A stretch of 64,000 nt of DNA from positions 1-64,000 of the forward strand of contig NZ_NPJH01000097.1 in the NCBI RefSeq assembly GCF_002251365.1. Direction: 5' to 3'. A program made the position numbers and the translations under genes. Below, piece after piece: positions 38,045 to 46,350 of this stretch. Below the pieces are notes generated by a model. It made no database searches and was not told the origin of the DNA. It saw only the letters and a program-made list of their open reading frames with translations. Numbering within the stretch: the first letter of the stretch is position 1; every line of letters begins with the position of its first letter. Source of the DNA: Prevotella sp. P3-122. Lineage in GTDB: Bacteria > Bacteroidota > Bacteroidia > Bacteroidales > Bacteroidaceae.

Positions 38045-40204
38045 ATGAAGAAATATATATTAGGTTCGCTTGCAGTGTTAGCCCTTGCGGCATGCAGCAA
38101 CGATGAGCTGATAACAGATACCGACGTGAAGGAGCCTGTCGTAGAGCAGGACGTGAACACGGTGGAGAGTACTATCGTAGGTGAATACGAACAGCTCGGT
38201 GAAGAAGATATGGACAACGGAAACATTATAGAGACTCGTGCCGGCGTGGGTGCCGGCAACGAGGCTCTGTGGTCCAATGGCGATGAACTGTCAATAACCA
38301 ACGGTACGCTGATGTACAACTACAACGTGACATCAACGAGCAACGATGGCAAGAACGCAGTATTTAAGGTAGAAGGCGACCATAAAGCCCACGTCAGTGA
38401 AGACGCTAATAATGATGCCTTCTATGCCATGTACCCTCGTCGTGCCATCACAGAAGCCAATGGAGCAGGTAAATGGAACGGCGCAACAGTAACGGGACAG
38501 ATATTCGCACAGCAGAGCTATGTTGAAAACATGGGAAAGGCAACAAACGGCAACAATTTCGGTGGCTACTATATATCTACCAAGAAGGCAACCGTAAGAA
38601 CAGCTAACGGAGAAACAAACCTCGACTTTGAGTTCACTCCCTTAGCATCGGTCATCGACGTTGACCTCAGCGCTACTACAGAAATTGCTGCCGACAACTT
38701 TGCTGCCGTATACATCCGCGACCTTAGCGGAGGAACCATAGCAGCTCACTTCTCATACGACTGCGTCTACAAGACTCTTACCACTACCGGCGATGGAGGA
38801 TGTAACTACAACTATTCGAGCCGCAGCGACGTGATAGAGGTAAACTTCTTCAAAGGCGAGACCGACGGTGTCGTAAGCTACGAGTCTCTCGGCGATGACA
38901 AGGTAGTACGCTTCTACCTCCTGCCACAGTTGCTCAACGATGGTATCGAGATTACCATACGTACCAAGGACGGCAACTACTACACCAAGAAGTCGTCAAC
39001 ATCTGTCGGAACTGCCTATGGAGCTGAAGACTTCATGATAACCACTGAAGACACTAACCTCAAAGGCATAGTAAAGCCATTCTACAAGAAATACAAGTTC
39101 GGCAGCACAACTACAGCAAGAACAAGTTCGTGGATGGCATGTCTTCCGCAGAATATCTTCTATCGAATGTTGAGTATTCCAGGGTCGCATGATGCCGCTA
39201 CAAGTTCTGCAAGTGCATTGGGTAAGACCCAGAACAAGACCATAGCAGAACAGTTGTTACTCGGTGTGCGTGCATTCGACCTGCGTCCTTCTGGTAAAGA
39301 CCCTAATAATCTGGAATTAATGCATGCAAGCATCGGTACAGGTGTGACACTGTCGGCTGCCATTAATGATATGAAGACATATCTTGCAAGCCATCCATCA
39401 GAGTGTTTGTTCGCATTTATTCACTGCGAAGAGCCAACGATTGGCTCTGTTTCCGAGAGCGAAAAAACCACATGGAGCAACAACGTCTATAGTCTGGTTA
39501 AGGCTGCTGTTGATGACGGTTATGCCTTGGAAGCCTTGACAAGCGGAATAAAATTTAGTCACTGTCGTGGTAAGATAATCTTCATTTATCGCGATGACCT
39601 CACTGGAGACAACAAAGTATACAATGCTGCTAAAATACCATGGAACGACAATATCGCACGTACTGTATATCTTCAAGGAACGAATGGTGCTAATTTGACA
39701 GATTTCAAGGTGTCTTACCAGGATATATACGATGATGCTGCACTTGGAGAAAGCACAGCAGGACTTTCTGGGTATTTCCAGCAGAAGGGTGGCGTAACTT
39801 CGACAACACAAAAAATTGATATGGTAAAGAAATATATTGACTTTGCGGACACAAGCACAGAGCGTATGCTTATCCTTAATTTCGCAAGTTATGCAGGTGG
39901 AATATTAAGTAGTGCTGGTGGTAATGCATCATCAATCATGCCTACTGTCAACCAATATATCGTCAGCAAGCATGAGCGTGTGGGTATCATCTTCTCCGAC
40001 TATGTTGATGTGACCTACGGAGGTTATAACTTCACCACCATCACCATGGCAAACAACTTCAAGCACGTGTTCACAAAGCGTAGCCGTGTGGATGTAATAA
40101 AGAATTATAATAGCGGAACATCTAACGGTATCGGAGTCGGTGTAGCCGGCGACGAATACGCAGACGACTCAGAGGTGTTTGCCAAGCCGTTATACAGATA
40201 TTAA
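38045..40204 (+). CDS. Lipoprotein with fimbrillin-like domain and PI-PLC-like domain
   Basis: A 719-residue lipoprotein: MKKYILGSLAVLALAACSND, lipid site Cys 17. An acidic linker (about 20-65) and a fimbrillin-like region (ETRAG, EALWSNGDELSITNG, up to about 345) precede a phosphatidylinositol-specific phospholipase C X-type domain. Its active-site pattern is present: His 382-Asp 383 in SIPGSHDAAT, Asp 412 and Arg 414 in GVRAFDLRP, His 427 in LMHAS. The Arg-His spacing of 13 equals that of the Bacillus enzyme (Arg 69, His 82). It probably acts at the cell surface on phosphoinositol lipids or glycan-inositol anchors. The substrate is unknown; bacterial inositol lipids or host anchors are both possible. 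Confidence 0.82.
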   Translation: MKKYILGSLAVLALAACSNDELITDTDVKEPVVEQDVNTVESTIVGEYEQLGEEDMDNGNIIETRAGVGAGNEALWSNGDELSITNGTLMYNYNVTSTSNDGKNAVFKVEGDHKAHVSEDANNDAFYAMYPRRAITEANGAGKWNGATVTGQIFAQQSYVENMGKATNGNNFGGYYISTKKATVRTANGETNLDFEFTPLASVIDVDLSATTEIAADNFAAVYIRDLSGGTIAAHFSYDCVYKTLTTTGDGGCNYNYSSRSDVIEVNFFKGETDGVVSYESLGDDKVVRFYLLPQLLNDGIEITIRTKDGNYYTKKSSTSVGTAYGAEDFMITTEDTNLKGIVKPFYKKYKFGSTTTARTSSWMACLPQNIFYRMLSIPGSHDAATSSASALGKTQNKTIAEQLLLGVRAFDLRPSGKDPNNLELMHASIGTGVTLSAAINDMKTYLASHPSECLFAFIHCEEPTIGSVSESEKTTWSNNVYSLVKAAVDDGYALEALTSGIKFSHCRGKIIFIYRDDLTGDNKVYNAAKIPWNDNIARTVYLQGTNGANLTDFKVSYQDIYDDAALGESTAGLSGYFQQKGGVTSTTQKIDMVKKYIDFADTSTERMLILNFASYAGGILSSAGGNASSIMPTVNQYIVSKHERVGIIFSDYVDVTYGGYNFTTITMANNFKHVFTKRSRVDVIKNYNSGTSNGIGVGVAGDEYADDSEVFAKPLYRY

Positions 40205-40249
40205 GCATAAGGCGTGGGCATCTTTATGCCTAAACCTTTAGCACTAACC

Positions 40250-40290
40250 AACGAAGGTATCTCCATACACACGGAGATACCTTCGTTGCT
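40250..40290. terminator. Bidirectional terminator
   Basis: AACGAAGGTATCTCC (40250-40264) pairs perfectly with 40273-40287 over 15 bp. It can end the secreted locus (plus) and the flavoprotein gene (minus). Confidence 0.85.
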
Positions 40291-40293
40291 TTG

Positions 40294-41517
40294 TTAAGGT
40301 CGAAGGCTGATGCTCTTTGCCACTACGTACCCCATTGTCCATGCTGCCTGCAGGTTGAAGCCTCCTGTCACGGCATCTACGTCAAGAACCTCGCCAGCGA
40401 AATAGAGATTGGGATGATGACGGCATTCAAGGGTTGAGGGGTTGAGGTTTGAGAGAGCGACACCACCACATGTAACAAACTCGTCCTTGGTGCGGCAGCG
40501 ACCGCTGACGGCATGGATGTCGTTGGTGAGCATGGCCGCCATACGGTTAAGGCCCTTGCTGCCGATTTCCGCCCATCGCATGTCGGGCCGCATCTTACAC
40601 CTGCCAAGGAGGAACAGCCACAGGCGGCTGTTGAACCTTCTGGAGAAGACACTGTGCAGTTGCTTCTGGGGATTGTCCGCAGCCATTGCCGAGAGCATGC
40701 CGGCTACGTCCACCTCGTTGGCATCTCCAAACCAGTTGATGGAAATGTTGGCACGATAGTCATGTTCGGCAAGCCATCTGGCCCCATAGGAAGAAAGTTT
40801 CAGGACGGCCGGCCCGCTCAGTCCCCAATGAGTGATGAGCAGAGGACCGGAAGCCCTCATGCGGGTACCGGGAATGGCTACGAAGACATCCCCGACAACA
40901 GTACCCGTTAGAGCGGTTATGGGGTCGTTGCCAAGACTAAGGCTGAACAAGGAAGGTACGGGCTCAGAAATGTCGAGACCGAGCGTAGAAAGCATGGAAA
41001 GCCCGCTCAGGCGGGGGCTGCCTCCTGTTGTCACCACCACGCAGTCGGCATGCCGGCAACAGCCATTGGTGAACAATATGTCGTAGCCGCCCTCTGCAGA
41101 CTCCAGTATGGCGTTTGCACGATGACCGGTAAGGATGCCAACACCGCTGTTGCGCATCATGGAGAGCAGTGTGTTGACAATCTGCATGGCATCCTGCGAC
41201 ACCGGGAACACACACTGGTCGTCCTGGGTGACCAGCCTTACGCCTGCCTCCTCAAACCATCTGTAGGCGTCCTCATGGCTAAACTCCTTGAGAAGCCGCT
41301 TCATAAGCCTGTGCCCACGCGGGTATACCGACTCGACGCTTCTGACGCCAAGGAACGAATTGGTGAGGTTGCAGCGTCCGCCTCCCGTGACGGCAACTTT
41401 TGCCAAGGGTCTCGTACCGCTCTCGAAGACGGTCACCTTGGCCGTTGGCATCATACGCATGATGTTGACGGCGGCAAAGCATCCCGCTGCTCCGGCTCCG
41501 ATGATGGCTATGTGCAT
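40294..41517 (-). CDS. HI0933/YhiN-family FAD-dependent oxidoreductase
   Basis: Flavoprotein of 407 residues. MHIAIIGAGAAGCFAAVNIM is the dinucleotide-binding loop, KVAVTGGGRCNLTNSF is the diagnostic motif of the HI0933/BaiN group, and the end AGEVLDVDAVTGGFNLQAAW is the second FAD-binding motif. The start at 41517 places the Rossmann loop at residue 5; a longer frame has no support and overlaps the 53-residue gene before it. The physiological substrate of this family is mostly unknown. Confidence 0.9.
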   Translation of the reverse strand: MHIAIIGAGAAGCFAAVNIMRMMPTAKVTVFESGTRPLAKVAVTGGGRCNLTNSFLGVRSVESVYPRGHRLMKRLLKEFSHEDAYRWFEEAGVRLVTQDDQCVFPVSQDAMQIVNTLLSMMRNSGVGILTGHRANAILESAEGGYDILFTNGCCRHADCVVVTTGGSPRLSGLSMLSTLGLDISEPVPSLFSLSLGNDPITALTGTVVGDVFVAIPGTRMRASGPLLITHWGLSGPAVLKLSSYGARWLAEHDYRANISINWFGDANEVDVAGMLSAMAADNPQKQLHSVFSRRFNSRLWLFLLGRCKMRPDMRWAEIGSKGLNRMAAMLTNDIHAVSGRCRTKDEFVTCGGVALSNLNPSTLECRHHPNLYFAGEVLDVDAVTGGFNLQAAWTMGYVVAKSISLRP

Positions 41518-41527
41518 GTACGGTAGG

Positions 41528-41689
41528 TCAATGAGTGGCAAAACAATAATAGTATATGGCAGCAAGCGCGGCAACGATGGCCAATATGGCCACCGTGCGG
41601 AAAAGGCAACTGGCAACCTTCTTGATGATAAAGATGCCGACGATGATGGCAACAAGGATATATATATAATATGTGAAATCGGTATTCAT
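41528..41689 (-). CDS. 53-residue membrane protein with two helices
   Basis: A short reading frame ending 10 bp before the flavoprotein gene on the same strand. The protein starts MNTDFTYYIYILVAIIVGIF, then a KKVASCLFRT turn with basic residues, then a second hydrophobic helix VAILAIVAALAAIYYY, ending CFATH. The regular two-helix plan and close spacing to the next gene support it as real. I have the impression that homologues precede HI0933-type genes in Bacteroides. Function unknown. Confidence 0.65.
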   Translation of the reverse strand: MNTDFTYYIYILVAIIVGIFIIKKVASCLFRTVAILAIVAALAAIYYYCFATH

Positions 41690-41696
41690 AAATGAC

Positions 41697-41744
41697 AGTA
41701 GTAAAAAGGAGTTAAGTGAAGATAAAAGGAGTTAAGTGACAGTT
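41697..41744 (+). repeat. GGAGTTAAGTGA-type dispersed repeat
   Basis: AGTAGTAAAAAGGAGTTAAG is followed by a second AAAAGGAGTTAAGTGA unit. Related sequence occurs at 54457-54492, 60444-60494 and, inverted, 32158-32181. Confidence 0.6.
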
Positions 41745-41767
41745 GGGCACAAGCGAGCCTTAAAACC

Positions 41768-42655
41768 TTACTTGAACAACATTCTGAACTGCGCCGGAAT
41801 GGGAGTCTCGAACTCCATGCGCCTGCGTGTCACGGGATGGAAGAAGCACAACATGTAGGCATGCAGGCACAGGCGGTGGATGGGGTCGTCGCCGTTGCCG
41901 TACTTCACGTCGCCACAAACGGGGTGTCCCATGTCTGCAGAGTGTACCCTGATCTGGTTCTTGCGTCCCGTCTCCAACTTGAACTCTACGAGCGAGTGCT
42001 CGGTCGTACGGTCGAGGACGTGGAAATGGGTCACGGCATATTTGCCGCCGTTGTCCACGGGACTGGAGTAGGTTATGTATGCGCTGTTGTCCTTAAGCCA
42101 GTTGGCTATGGTACCCTCGTCCTCGACCATCTCTCCGCTCAGCACGGCAACATACCTGCGGTCGTAGACGATATTGTGCCAATCCCTCTCCAGTGCCATC
42201 TCCGTCTCCATGTCCTTGGCATAGACCATCAGTCCCGAGGTGTCGCGGTCGAGCCTGTGTACGACATGTGCCGTACACCGCTGCCGGCTGGTCTTGAAAT
42301 AGTCGTCGAGCACGGCCTTGACGTTAAGCGTCTTGTGACCCGCCGCCATGGAGAGGATGCCGGGATTCTTCTCTACGACCACCAGATAGCGGTCCTCGTA
42401 GACTACCTTCACGAAGCGGTTCTTGAACGTGTCGTTCTTCTTGCTGCGCGAGAGGCTTACGGTCATTCCTTTCAGCAAGGGATAGTCGAATTGGGTCACC
42501 ACCTTTCCGTTGACCTTCACGCCGCGTCCCTTGAGGATATCCTTGAGCTTGTTGCGGCTCATGCCCTGGATATTGGCCATGAGCCATTCGAGCAGGGGGG
42601 CGTCCTCGCCAACAGTATACTGAGTATACATGCCCTGCTTGGAATTGTATGTCAT
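41768..42655 (-). CDS. RluA/RluD-family pseudouridine synthase
   Basis: Converts uridines in structured RNA to pseudouridine. The catalytic Asp lies in HVVHRLDRDTSGLMVYAKD. Other family motifs are LVVVEKNPGILSMAAG, KDLK-type S4-like binding segment near the N-terminus (WLMANIQGMSRNKLKDILKG), and GRKNQIRVHSADMGHPVCGD. The start at 42655 yields 295 residues; earlier in-frame ATGs lie within or at the promoter region at 42692-42699. It is divergent from the aminotransferase gene. The target RNA is not known. Confidence 0.88.
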   Translation of the reverse strand: MTYNSKQGMYTQYTVGEDAPLLEWLMANIQGMSRNKLKDILKGRGVKVNGKVVTQFDYPLLKGMTVSLSRSKKNDTFKNRFVKVVYEDRYLVVVEKNPGILSMAAGHKTLNVKAVLDDYFKTSRQRCTAHVVHRLDRDTSGLMVYAKDMETEMALERDWHNIVYDRRYVAVLSGEMVEDEGTIANWLKDNSAYITYSSPVDNGGKYAVTHFHVLDRTTEHSLVEFKLETGRKNQIRVHSADMGHPVCGDVKYGNGDDPIHRLCLHAYMLCFFHPVTRRRMEFETPIPAQFRMLFK

Positions 42656-42691
42656 CTTCTTATTTCTTTGTTGCATAGTTCCTTGAGGATG

Positions 42692-42770
42692 CAAAAGTAT
42701 GAAAATAAATCGAAATAGGCAAAAAAATGACATCAAATGGCAGGATTATTACCATTTATTGTTACCTTTG
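42692..42770. promoter_or_regulatory. Divergent promoters between pseudouridine synthase and aminotransferase
   Basis: Minus strand: TACTTTTG at 42692-42699. Plus strand: TACCTTTG at 42763-42770, about 22 nt before the aminotransferase ATG. Both fit TAnnTTTG; clear -33 boxes were not identified. Confidence 0.6.
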
Positions 42771-42792
42771 CAGGACATAACACAATAAGACC

Positions 42793-43998
42793 ATGCCAGA
42801 AATATCAGTACGTGGACTCGAAATGCCCGAATCGCCTATCAGGAAGCTCGCCCCGTTGGCAGCCTCGGCCAAGGAGAGAGGCATCAAAGTCTACCATCTA
42901 AACATAGGACAGCCCGACCTGCCGACACCGCAGGTGGGACTCGACGCATTGAAGAATGTCGACCGCAACATCCTGGAGTACTCGCCATCGCAGGGCTACC
43001 TGTCGTACAGGCAGAAGCTCGTGGGGTACTACCAGAAATACAACATCAACGTCACTGCCGACGACATCATCATCACCTCGGGCGGCTCCGAGGCCGTGCT
43101 GTTTGCCTTCATGAGCTGTCTGAACCCCGGTGACGAGATTATCGTCCCCGAGCCTGCCTACGCCAACTACATGGCCTTCGCCATATCGGCCGGCGCCGTG
43201 ATACGCACCATCGCCACTACCATAGACGAGGGCTTCTCGCTGCCAAAGGTGGAGAAGTTTGAGGAGCTTATCAACGAGCGCACCCGCGCCATTATGATTT
43301 GCAACCCCAACAACCCTACGGGTTACCTGTACACACGCAGGGAGATGAACCAGATAAGGGATCTGGTGAAGAAGTACGACCTGTACCTGTTCTCAGACGA
43401 GGTTTACAGGGAATATATCTATACCGGCTCGCCATACATCTCTGCCTGCCATCTGGAAGGCATAGAGCAGAACGTCATACTCATCGACTCCGTATCGAAG
43501 AGATATTCCGAGTGCGGCATCAGGATTGGCGCGCTGATAACGAAAAACAAGGATGTGAGGGCTGCCGTGATGAAATTCTGTCAGGCAAGGCTCTCGCCAC
43601 CGCTCATCGGACAGCTCGTCGCCGAGGCCTCGCTCGACGCTCCCGAGGAATACTACCGCGACGTGTATGACGAGTACGTGGAGAGGCGTAAGTGCCTCAT
43701 CGACGGGCTGAACCGCATACCGGGAGTATACTCTCCCATACCCATGGGGGCATTCTATACCGTTGCCAAGCTGCCCGTAGACGACTCCGAGAAGTTCTGC
43801 CGCTGGTGTCTGGAATCATTCAACTACGAGGGCGAGACCGTAATGATGGCTCCCGCCTCGGGCTTCTATACCACTCCCGGCGCGGGCATCAACCAGGTGC
43901 GCATAGCCTACGTTCTGAAGAAGGCCGACCTTGAGCGTGCCCTTGTGGTGCTCCGCAAGGCCTTGGAGGCATATCCCGGAAGAAAGGACGAGGATTAA
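42793..43998 (+). CDS. Class I/II pyridoxal-phosphate aminotransferase
   Basis: A 401-residue fold-type I aminotransferase related to aspartate aminotransferases. Visible are the N-terminal LNIGQPDLPTP, ITSGGSEAVLFAFMSCLNPG around the cofactor, ICNPNNPTGYLYTRREM, SDEVYREYIYTG with the Asp that binds the pyridine, and DSVSKRYSECGIRIGALIT with the Schiff-base Lys. The likely donor/acceptor pair (aspartate or another amino acid) cannot be fixed from sequence. It starts 22 bp after its promoter box and ends 29 bp before the permease gene. Confidence 0.9.
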   Translation: MPEISVRGLEMPESPIRKLAPLAASAKERGIKVYHLNIGQPDLPTPQVGLDALKNVDRNILEYSPSQGYLSYRQKLVGYYQKYNINVTADDIIITSGGSEAVLFAFMSCLNPGDEIIVPEPAYANYMAFAISAGAVIRTIATTIDEGFSLPKVEKFEELINERTRAIMICNPNNPTGYLYTRREMNQIRDLVKKYDLYLFSDEVYREYIYTGSPYISACHLEGIEQNVILIDSVSKRYSECGIRIGALITKNKDVRAAVMKFCQARLSPPLIGQLVAEASLDAPEEYYRDVYDEYVERRKCLIDGLNRIPGVYSPIPMGAFYTVAKLPVDDSEKFCRWCLESFNYEGETVMMAPASGFYTTPGAGINQVRIAYVLKKADLERALVVLRKALEAYPGRKDED

Positions 43999-44027
43999 TC
44001 CACACCACCAAACCATCACCGCCACAC

Positions 44028-45275
44028 ATGAACTTCCCCTTATTCATCGCCAAACGCATATTCAACAGTCAGGGCAACGAGCGCAAAGTGTCGCGGCCTG
44101 CCATAATGATTGCCACGGCAGGCGTGGCAATAGGACTTGCCGTGATGCTGGTGACCGTGAGCGTGGTGCTGGGCTTCAAGCATACCATCAGAGACAAGGT
44201 AATCGGCTTCGGAAGCCACATACAGGTGGCCAACTTCCTCACACAGCAGACATCGTCCACCTACCCCATCGTCATCGACCAGAAGACCCTGAAGACCATA
44301 AAGGGCATTCCGGGAGTAACGCATGTGCAGGTGACGGCAACTAAGCAGGGAGTAGGCAAGACCGACTCCGACTTTCTCGGACTGGTGTTCAAGGGTGTGG
44401 GCCCCGACTTCGATACTACCTTCATACATCAGAACATTGTTGAAGGCTCCATACCAGCCTTCTCCGACAAGAAGAACACGGGCAAGCTGCTCGTGTCAAA
44501 GACGCAGGCCGACAAGCTCGGACTGAAATGCGGAGACAGAATATTCGCCTACTTCATCGACGACAGCGGAGTGAGGACAAGGCGGTTCACCATTGAGGGC
44601 ATATACAGGACAAACCTCTCGCAATACGACGAGGTGACATGCTTCACGGATATCTATACCGTCAGAAAACTGAACGCATGGGAGGACGACGAGGCTACCA
44701 ACGCCGAGATTGCCGTCAGCGATTTCGAAAGACTGCAGGAGGTGGAGGACTGTATGATAGACGCCATCAACCGCACTACCGACCGTAAGGGCAACACCTT
44801 CTCGGCCATGTCAATAAAGGAGCTGTCGCCACAGATTTTCACATGGCTCGACCTGCTCGACATGAACGTCTGGATAATACTCGCACTGATGACTGCCGTA
44901 GCGGGCGTTACAATGATATCCGGACTGCTCATCATCATTCTGGAGCGCACAACCATGATTGGAGTGCTGAAGGCACTTGGCGCACGCAACAATACCATCC
45001 GCCGGACATTCCTCTGGTTTGCGGCATTCATCATTGGGCGCGGAATGCTTATAGGCGATGCCATAGGCATAGGACTGCTGCTGTTGCAGAGGGCTACGGG
45101 AATGGTCAGTCTCGACCCGCAGACATACTACGTTAGCGAAGTTCCCGTGGAGTTCACCTGGCTGCTCTTTGCACTCATCAACATCGTTACCATGGCCGTA
45201 TGCATAGCCGTACTCGTAGGCCCCAGCTTCATCATATCTCATATACACCCTGCCAAGTCAATGAGATATGAGTAA
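44028..45275 (+). CDS. LolC/LolE-type ABC transporter permease
   Basis: Inner-membrane permease with FtsX-like topology, 415 residues. One helix near residues 26-48 (PAIMIATAGVAIGLAVML), a large periplasmic domain, then three helices at about 285-310, 330-355 and 375-400. MISGLLIIILERTTMIGVLK followed by ALGA is the coupling motif of LolC/E. In Bacteroidota single LolE-like permeases of this kind are thought to extract lipoproteins; the ATPase partner is not next to it. Some family members serve other substrates. Confidence 0.85.
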   Translation: MNFPLFIAKRIFNSQGNERKVSRPAIMIATAGVAIGLAVMLVTVSVVLGFKHTIRDKVIGFGSHIQVANFLTQQTSSTYPIVIDQKTLKTIKGIPGVTHVQVTATKQGVGKTDSDFLGLVFKGVGPDFDTTFIHQNIVEGSIPAFSDKKNTGKLLVSKTQADKLGLKCGDRIFAYFIDDSGVRTRRFTIEGIYRTNLSQYDEVTCFTDIYTVRKLNAWEDDEATNAEIAVSDFERLQEVEDCMIDAINRTTDRKGNTFSAMSIKELSPQIFTWLDLLDMNVWIILALMTAVAGVTMISGLLIIILERTTMIGVLKALGARNNTIRRTFLWFAAFIIGRGMLIGDAIGIGLLLLQRATGMVSLDPQTYYVSEVPVEFTWLLFALINIVTMAVCIAVLVGPSFIISHIHPAKSMRYE

Positions 45276-45366
45276 CTAAATAGGGTGACCAGTTTGTTGT
45301 ACCCAAAATGGAACTGTTCCTGATTTACTCTGACTACTTGTTCGCAGAAAATATATTGACCAGCAC

Positions 45367-45398
45367 GCGCTGTAAGCGCGACAATTACAAACATGAAC
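45367..45398 (+). repeat. Left flanking copy of a GCGC-hairpin repeat
   Basis: GCGCTGTAAGCGCG followed by ACAATTACAAACATGAAC; 25 of 32 positions equal the copy at 46865-46896. Each copy contains the small inverted repeat GCGC...GCGC. A shorter relative with GCGTTGTAAGCGCA occurs near 53725. Confidence 0.6.
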
Positions 45399-45552
45399 TT
45401 CAGAATTAGGATATTCATTTTTTGCACAACAAACTGTACACCATAGTTAATAATTCAAAGTCAATTTTAGCAATAATATCATCCTAATATGAATAGACAA
45501 GGTGTAATTTCGTAAAAATCAATAAAAAATGATGCCTTCAAATTGTAAACAC

Positions 45553-45595
45553 TTGGTGTATTTGAAATAAATGAGTAACTTTGCTAACAAAGTTA
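45553..45595 (+). promoter_or_regulatory. Promoter with overlapping palindrome before the cassette
   Basis: TAACTTTG (45576-45583) is a perfect -7 box; 19 nt upstream lies TTGG (45553-45556). The same 8 bases pair with CAAAGTTA (45588-45595) across CTAA, giving a perfect palindrome that covers the -7 box and the start site. A repressor bound there would block transcription. Confidence 0.6.
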
Positions 45596-45652
45596 CATCA
45601 GCCGCGCCATGCCACACGGTATTTGTGCGGACTAAAAGGAAGAGATTTGCTT

Positions 45653-45874
45653 ATGTCACAGCAGGTAATGGACAGGATAGAGTATCTTGTGTTGTTGGTG
45701 GCGGAGTTCGCTGCTCACAACAGGATGTCGGAGGCGAAAGCTTACCGATACCTCAATCAGTATGGCGCTTTGGCACTTTGCAACAAGCATTACAACGTGA
45801 TGCACACGCTATCGGTAGAAGAGAACATCCAGACCTTGCGGGAATATTGTCAAAGGAGGGGCGGAAACCTATGA
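45653..45874 (+). CDS. DUF3791 protein, first gene of the cassette
   Basis: A 73-residue mostly helical protein: MSQQVMDRIEYLVLLVAEFA, then MSEAKAYRYLNQYGALALCN, ending HTLSVEENIQTLREYCQRRG. I recognise the DUF3791 family, usually found beside DUF3990. The start at 45653 gives the family N-terminus; longer frames run into the promoter. Its stop overlaps the next start in ATGA (45871-45874). Possible role: antitoxin or chaperone of the DUF3990 protein, by analogy with small helical partners in toxin-antitoxin operons (inference). Confidence 0.8.
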   Translation: MSQQVMDRIEYLVLLVAEFAAHNRMSEAKAYRYLNQYGALALCNKHYNVMHTLSVEENIQTLREYCQRRGGNL

Positions 45875-46350
45875 AACTCTATCATGGCTCAACTGTTGAC
45901 ATCCCTCATGTTGACTTAGCAAAGTCTAAGCCCAACAAGGATTTTGGCAGGGCTTTCTATCTATCGGATGACGAGCAGCAGGCATTGGAGTTGGCACAGT
46001 TTCGTGCAGAATTTGAAGAGACCACTCCCATCGTTAATGTGTATGAGTTTGACGAGGCTCTTTTTGAGAAGTTTCAAATCAAGCGGTTTGAGGCTTATAC
46101 TGAGGAGTGGGCACACTTCATCTATGACCATCGAATAGAACCCAACGGCAGAACTCTACATGATTATGACATCGTGTATGGCCCGATAGCAAACGACCGA
46201 ATAGGTGCCCAGATTACACGTTACAAACAAGGCTACATTTCCTTTGAGGAATTCCTGAAGCGCATTCAGTATATCAAGGGCATCACATTCCAGTATGCTT
46301 TCTGTACACAGAGAGCCATTGACAAACTGATAAAACAAACAAGCAGATGA
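45871..46350 (+). CDS. DUF3990 protein, possible ADP-ribosyltransferase-like toxin
   Basis: A 159-residue soluble protein. It begins MKLYHGSTVDIPHVDLAKSK, has DFGRAFYLSDDEQQALELAQ, and ends with GITFQYAFCTQRAIDKL. The family is DUF3990. The YHGS at the start (His 5) and the GRAFYLS (Tyr 30) resemble the first two positions of the H-Y-E group of ADP-ribosyltransferases; at the third position I see Gln, not Glu, so catalysis is uncertain. It is translationally coupled to both neighbours by ATGA overlaps. Toxin function is inference from fold and gene order. Confidence 0.8.
   Translation: MKLYHGSTVDIPHVDLAKSKPNKDFGRAFYLSDDEQQALELAQFRAEFEETTPIVNVYEFDEALFEKFQIKRFEAYTEEWAHFIYDHRIEPNGRTLHDYDIVYGPIANDRIGAQITRYKQGYISFEEFLKRIQYIKGITFQYAFCTQRAIDKLIKQTSR

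Larger units (their letters stand above)
45276..45652. other. Spacer before the DUF3791-DUF3990 cassette
   Basis: About 375 bp, AT-rich, without a supported gene. It holds the left flanking repeat (45367-45398), two GGTGTA half-sites (around 45501 and 45555), the promoter and palindrome at 45553-45595, and a leader of about 60 nt with a CCGC/GCGG pairing before the first ATG. Confidence 0.7.

Noticed and set aside
45571..45870. Extended N-terminus for the DUF3990 protein
   Set aside because: It lies out of frame across the DUF3791 gene and the promoter, and the DUF3990 domain starts exactly at 45871.
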